In this document: positions 5,312 to 5,384 of the stretch, in pieces
How the letters are laid out: every line of letters starts with the position of its first letter
How positions within the stretch are numbered: position 1 is the stretch's first letter
Source: Myxococcales bacterium
GTDB lineage: Bacteria; Myxococcota_A; Polyangia; Polyangiales; Polyangiaceae
Assembly (NCBI GenBank): GCA_013298325.1
Contig: JAAFHJ010000367.1
Coordinates: forward strand, 1-5,384
DNA: 5,384 nt
Direction: 5' to 3'
Translations under genes and position numbers: made by a program
The notes under the pieces: model-generated
Told to the model about the DNA's origin: nothing
Seen by the model: only the letters and a program-made list of their open reading frames with translations
Database searches by the model: none

Positions 5312-5384
5312 CGTGCCACCATGACCAGCGACCTCGCGAAATGCGAGGAAAAACCGCCTGAATTCCCCCGTACTTGAAACGACG
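5312..5384 (-). promoter_or_regulatory. 5' leader and probable promoter region of the 310-aa lipoprotein gene
   Basis: These 73 bases precede the ATG at 5311 and run to the window edge. They contain the most AT-rich stretch nearby (a T5 run at 5349-5353 on the minus strand) and the hairpin listed separately. No -35/-10 pair could be assigned with confidence. The promoter may lie partly outside the window. Confidence 0.35.
5332..5348 (-). other. Perfect 6-bp hairpin in the leader of the lipoprotein gene
   Basis: On the minus strand the sequence is CCTCGC-ATTTC-GCGAGG, a perfect 6-bp stem with a 5-nt loop, 21 to 37 nt upstream of the ATG at 5311. A T5 run lies on its 5' side, not its 3' side, so it is not an intrinsic terminator for this gene. 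It could be an mRNA leader structure or a protein binding site. Confidence 0.4.

Noticed and set aside
5312..5318. TGGCACG on the minus strand, resembling the -24 element of a sigma-54 promoter
   Set aside because: No GC at the matching -12 position, and it lies right next to the start codon, with no room for a leader.
5310..5323. A tiny upstream frame (Met-Val-Ala-Arg-stop) whose TGA overlaps the start of the 310-aa lipoprotein
   Set aside because: Four codons with no ribosome-binding site of its own; such overlaps arise easily by chance.
5332..5353. The leader hairpin plus homopolymer as an intrinsic terminator
   Set aside because: The T-run lies on the 5' side of the stem on the minus strand, and on the plus strand the stem is followed by A, not T. 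Neither direction fits.

Overview
The window is high-GC, densely coded bacterial DNA. It carries seven genes and no tRNA, rRNA, CRISPR array, insertion sequence or phage gene that I can see. Three of the seven encode lipoproteins with the same layout: a signal peptide, a lipobox cysteine, a disordered linker of Asp, Gly, Ser, Thr and Ala, then a globular domain. Linkers rich in 'DGG', 'DAS' and 'TDG' after a lipobox, together with strong GC bias at third codon positions, are typical of Myxococcota, especially the Polyangiales (Sorangium, Labilithrix and relatives). The taxonomic call is an inference from this style, not from a marker gene.

Layout from left to right. Positions 1-272 (+) hold the 3' end of an unrecognised gene that enters from outside the window. 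It converges on a two-gene minus-strand unit, and the two stop codons overlap in one CTAG. That unit is transcribed from about 1875 down to 269. It encodes an aspartic-protease-like lipoprotein of 372 aa, followed 11 nt later by an unrecognised 158-aa protein. A 147-bp divergent intergenic region (1876-2022) separates it from a plus-strand pair: an unrecognised 219-aa, probably cytoplasmic protein with a Pro-rich tail, joined through an ATGA overlap to a 385-aa lipoprotein with an EGF-like module and a CAP/SCP-type domain. That pair converges, after 34 bp, on a second minus-strand pair: a 310-aa lipoprotein starting at 5311, then, 52 nt downstream, a 151-aa four-helix membrane protein with a GTG start. 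The last 73 bases are the leader or promoter region of the 310-aa lipoprotein. No gene-free stretch exceeds 150 bp.

Working together: the common theme is the cell surface. A putative peptidase, a CAP/EGF protein and a third secreted-domain protein are all predicted to be lipid-anchored, and two of them are paired with small proteins of unknown function. Nothing ties the three lipoproteins into one pathway, and they lie in three separate transcription units. I see no defence system, biosynthetic cluster or mobile element. The points most worth a second look are the lopsided catalytic motifs of the aspartic-protease-like protein, the CAP domain without its usual Glu, the C8 tract inside that CAP core, and a perfect hairpin in the leader of the rightmost lipoprotein gene.
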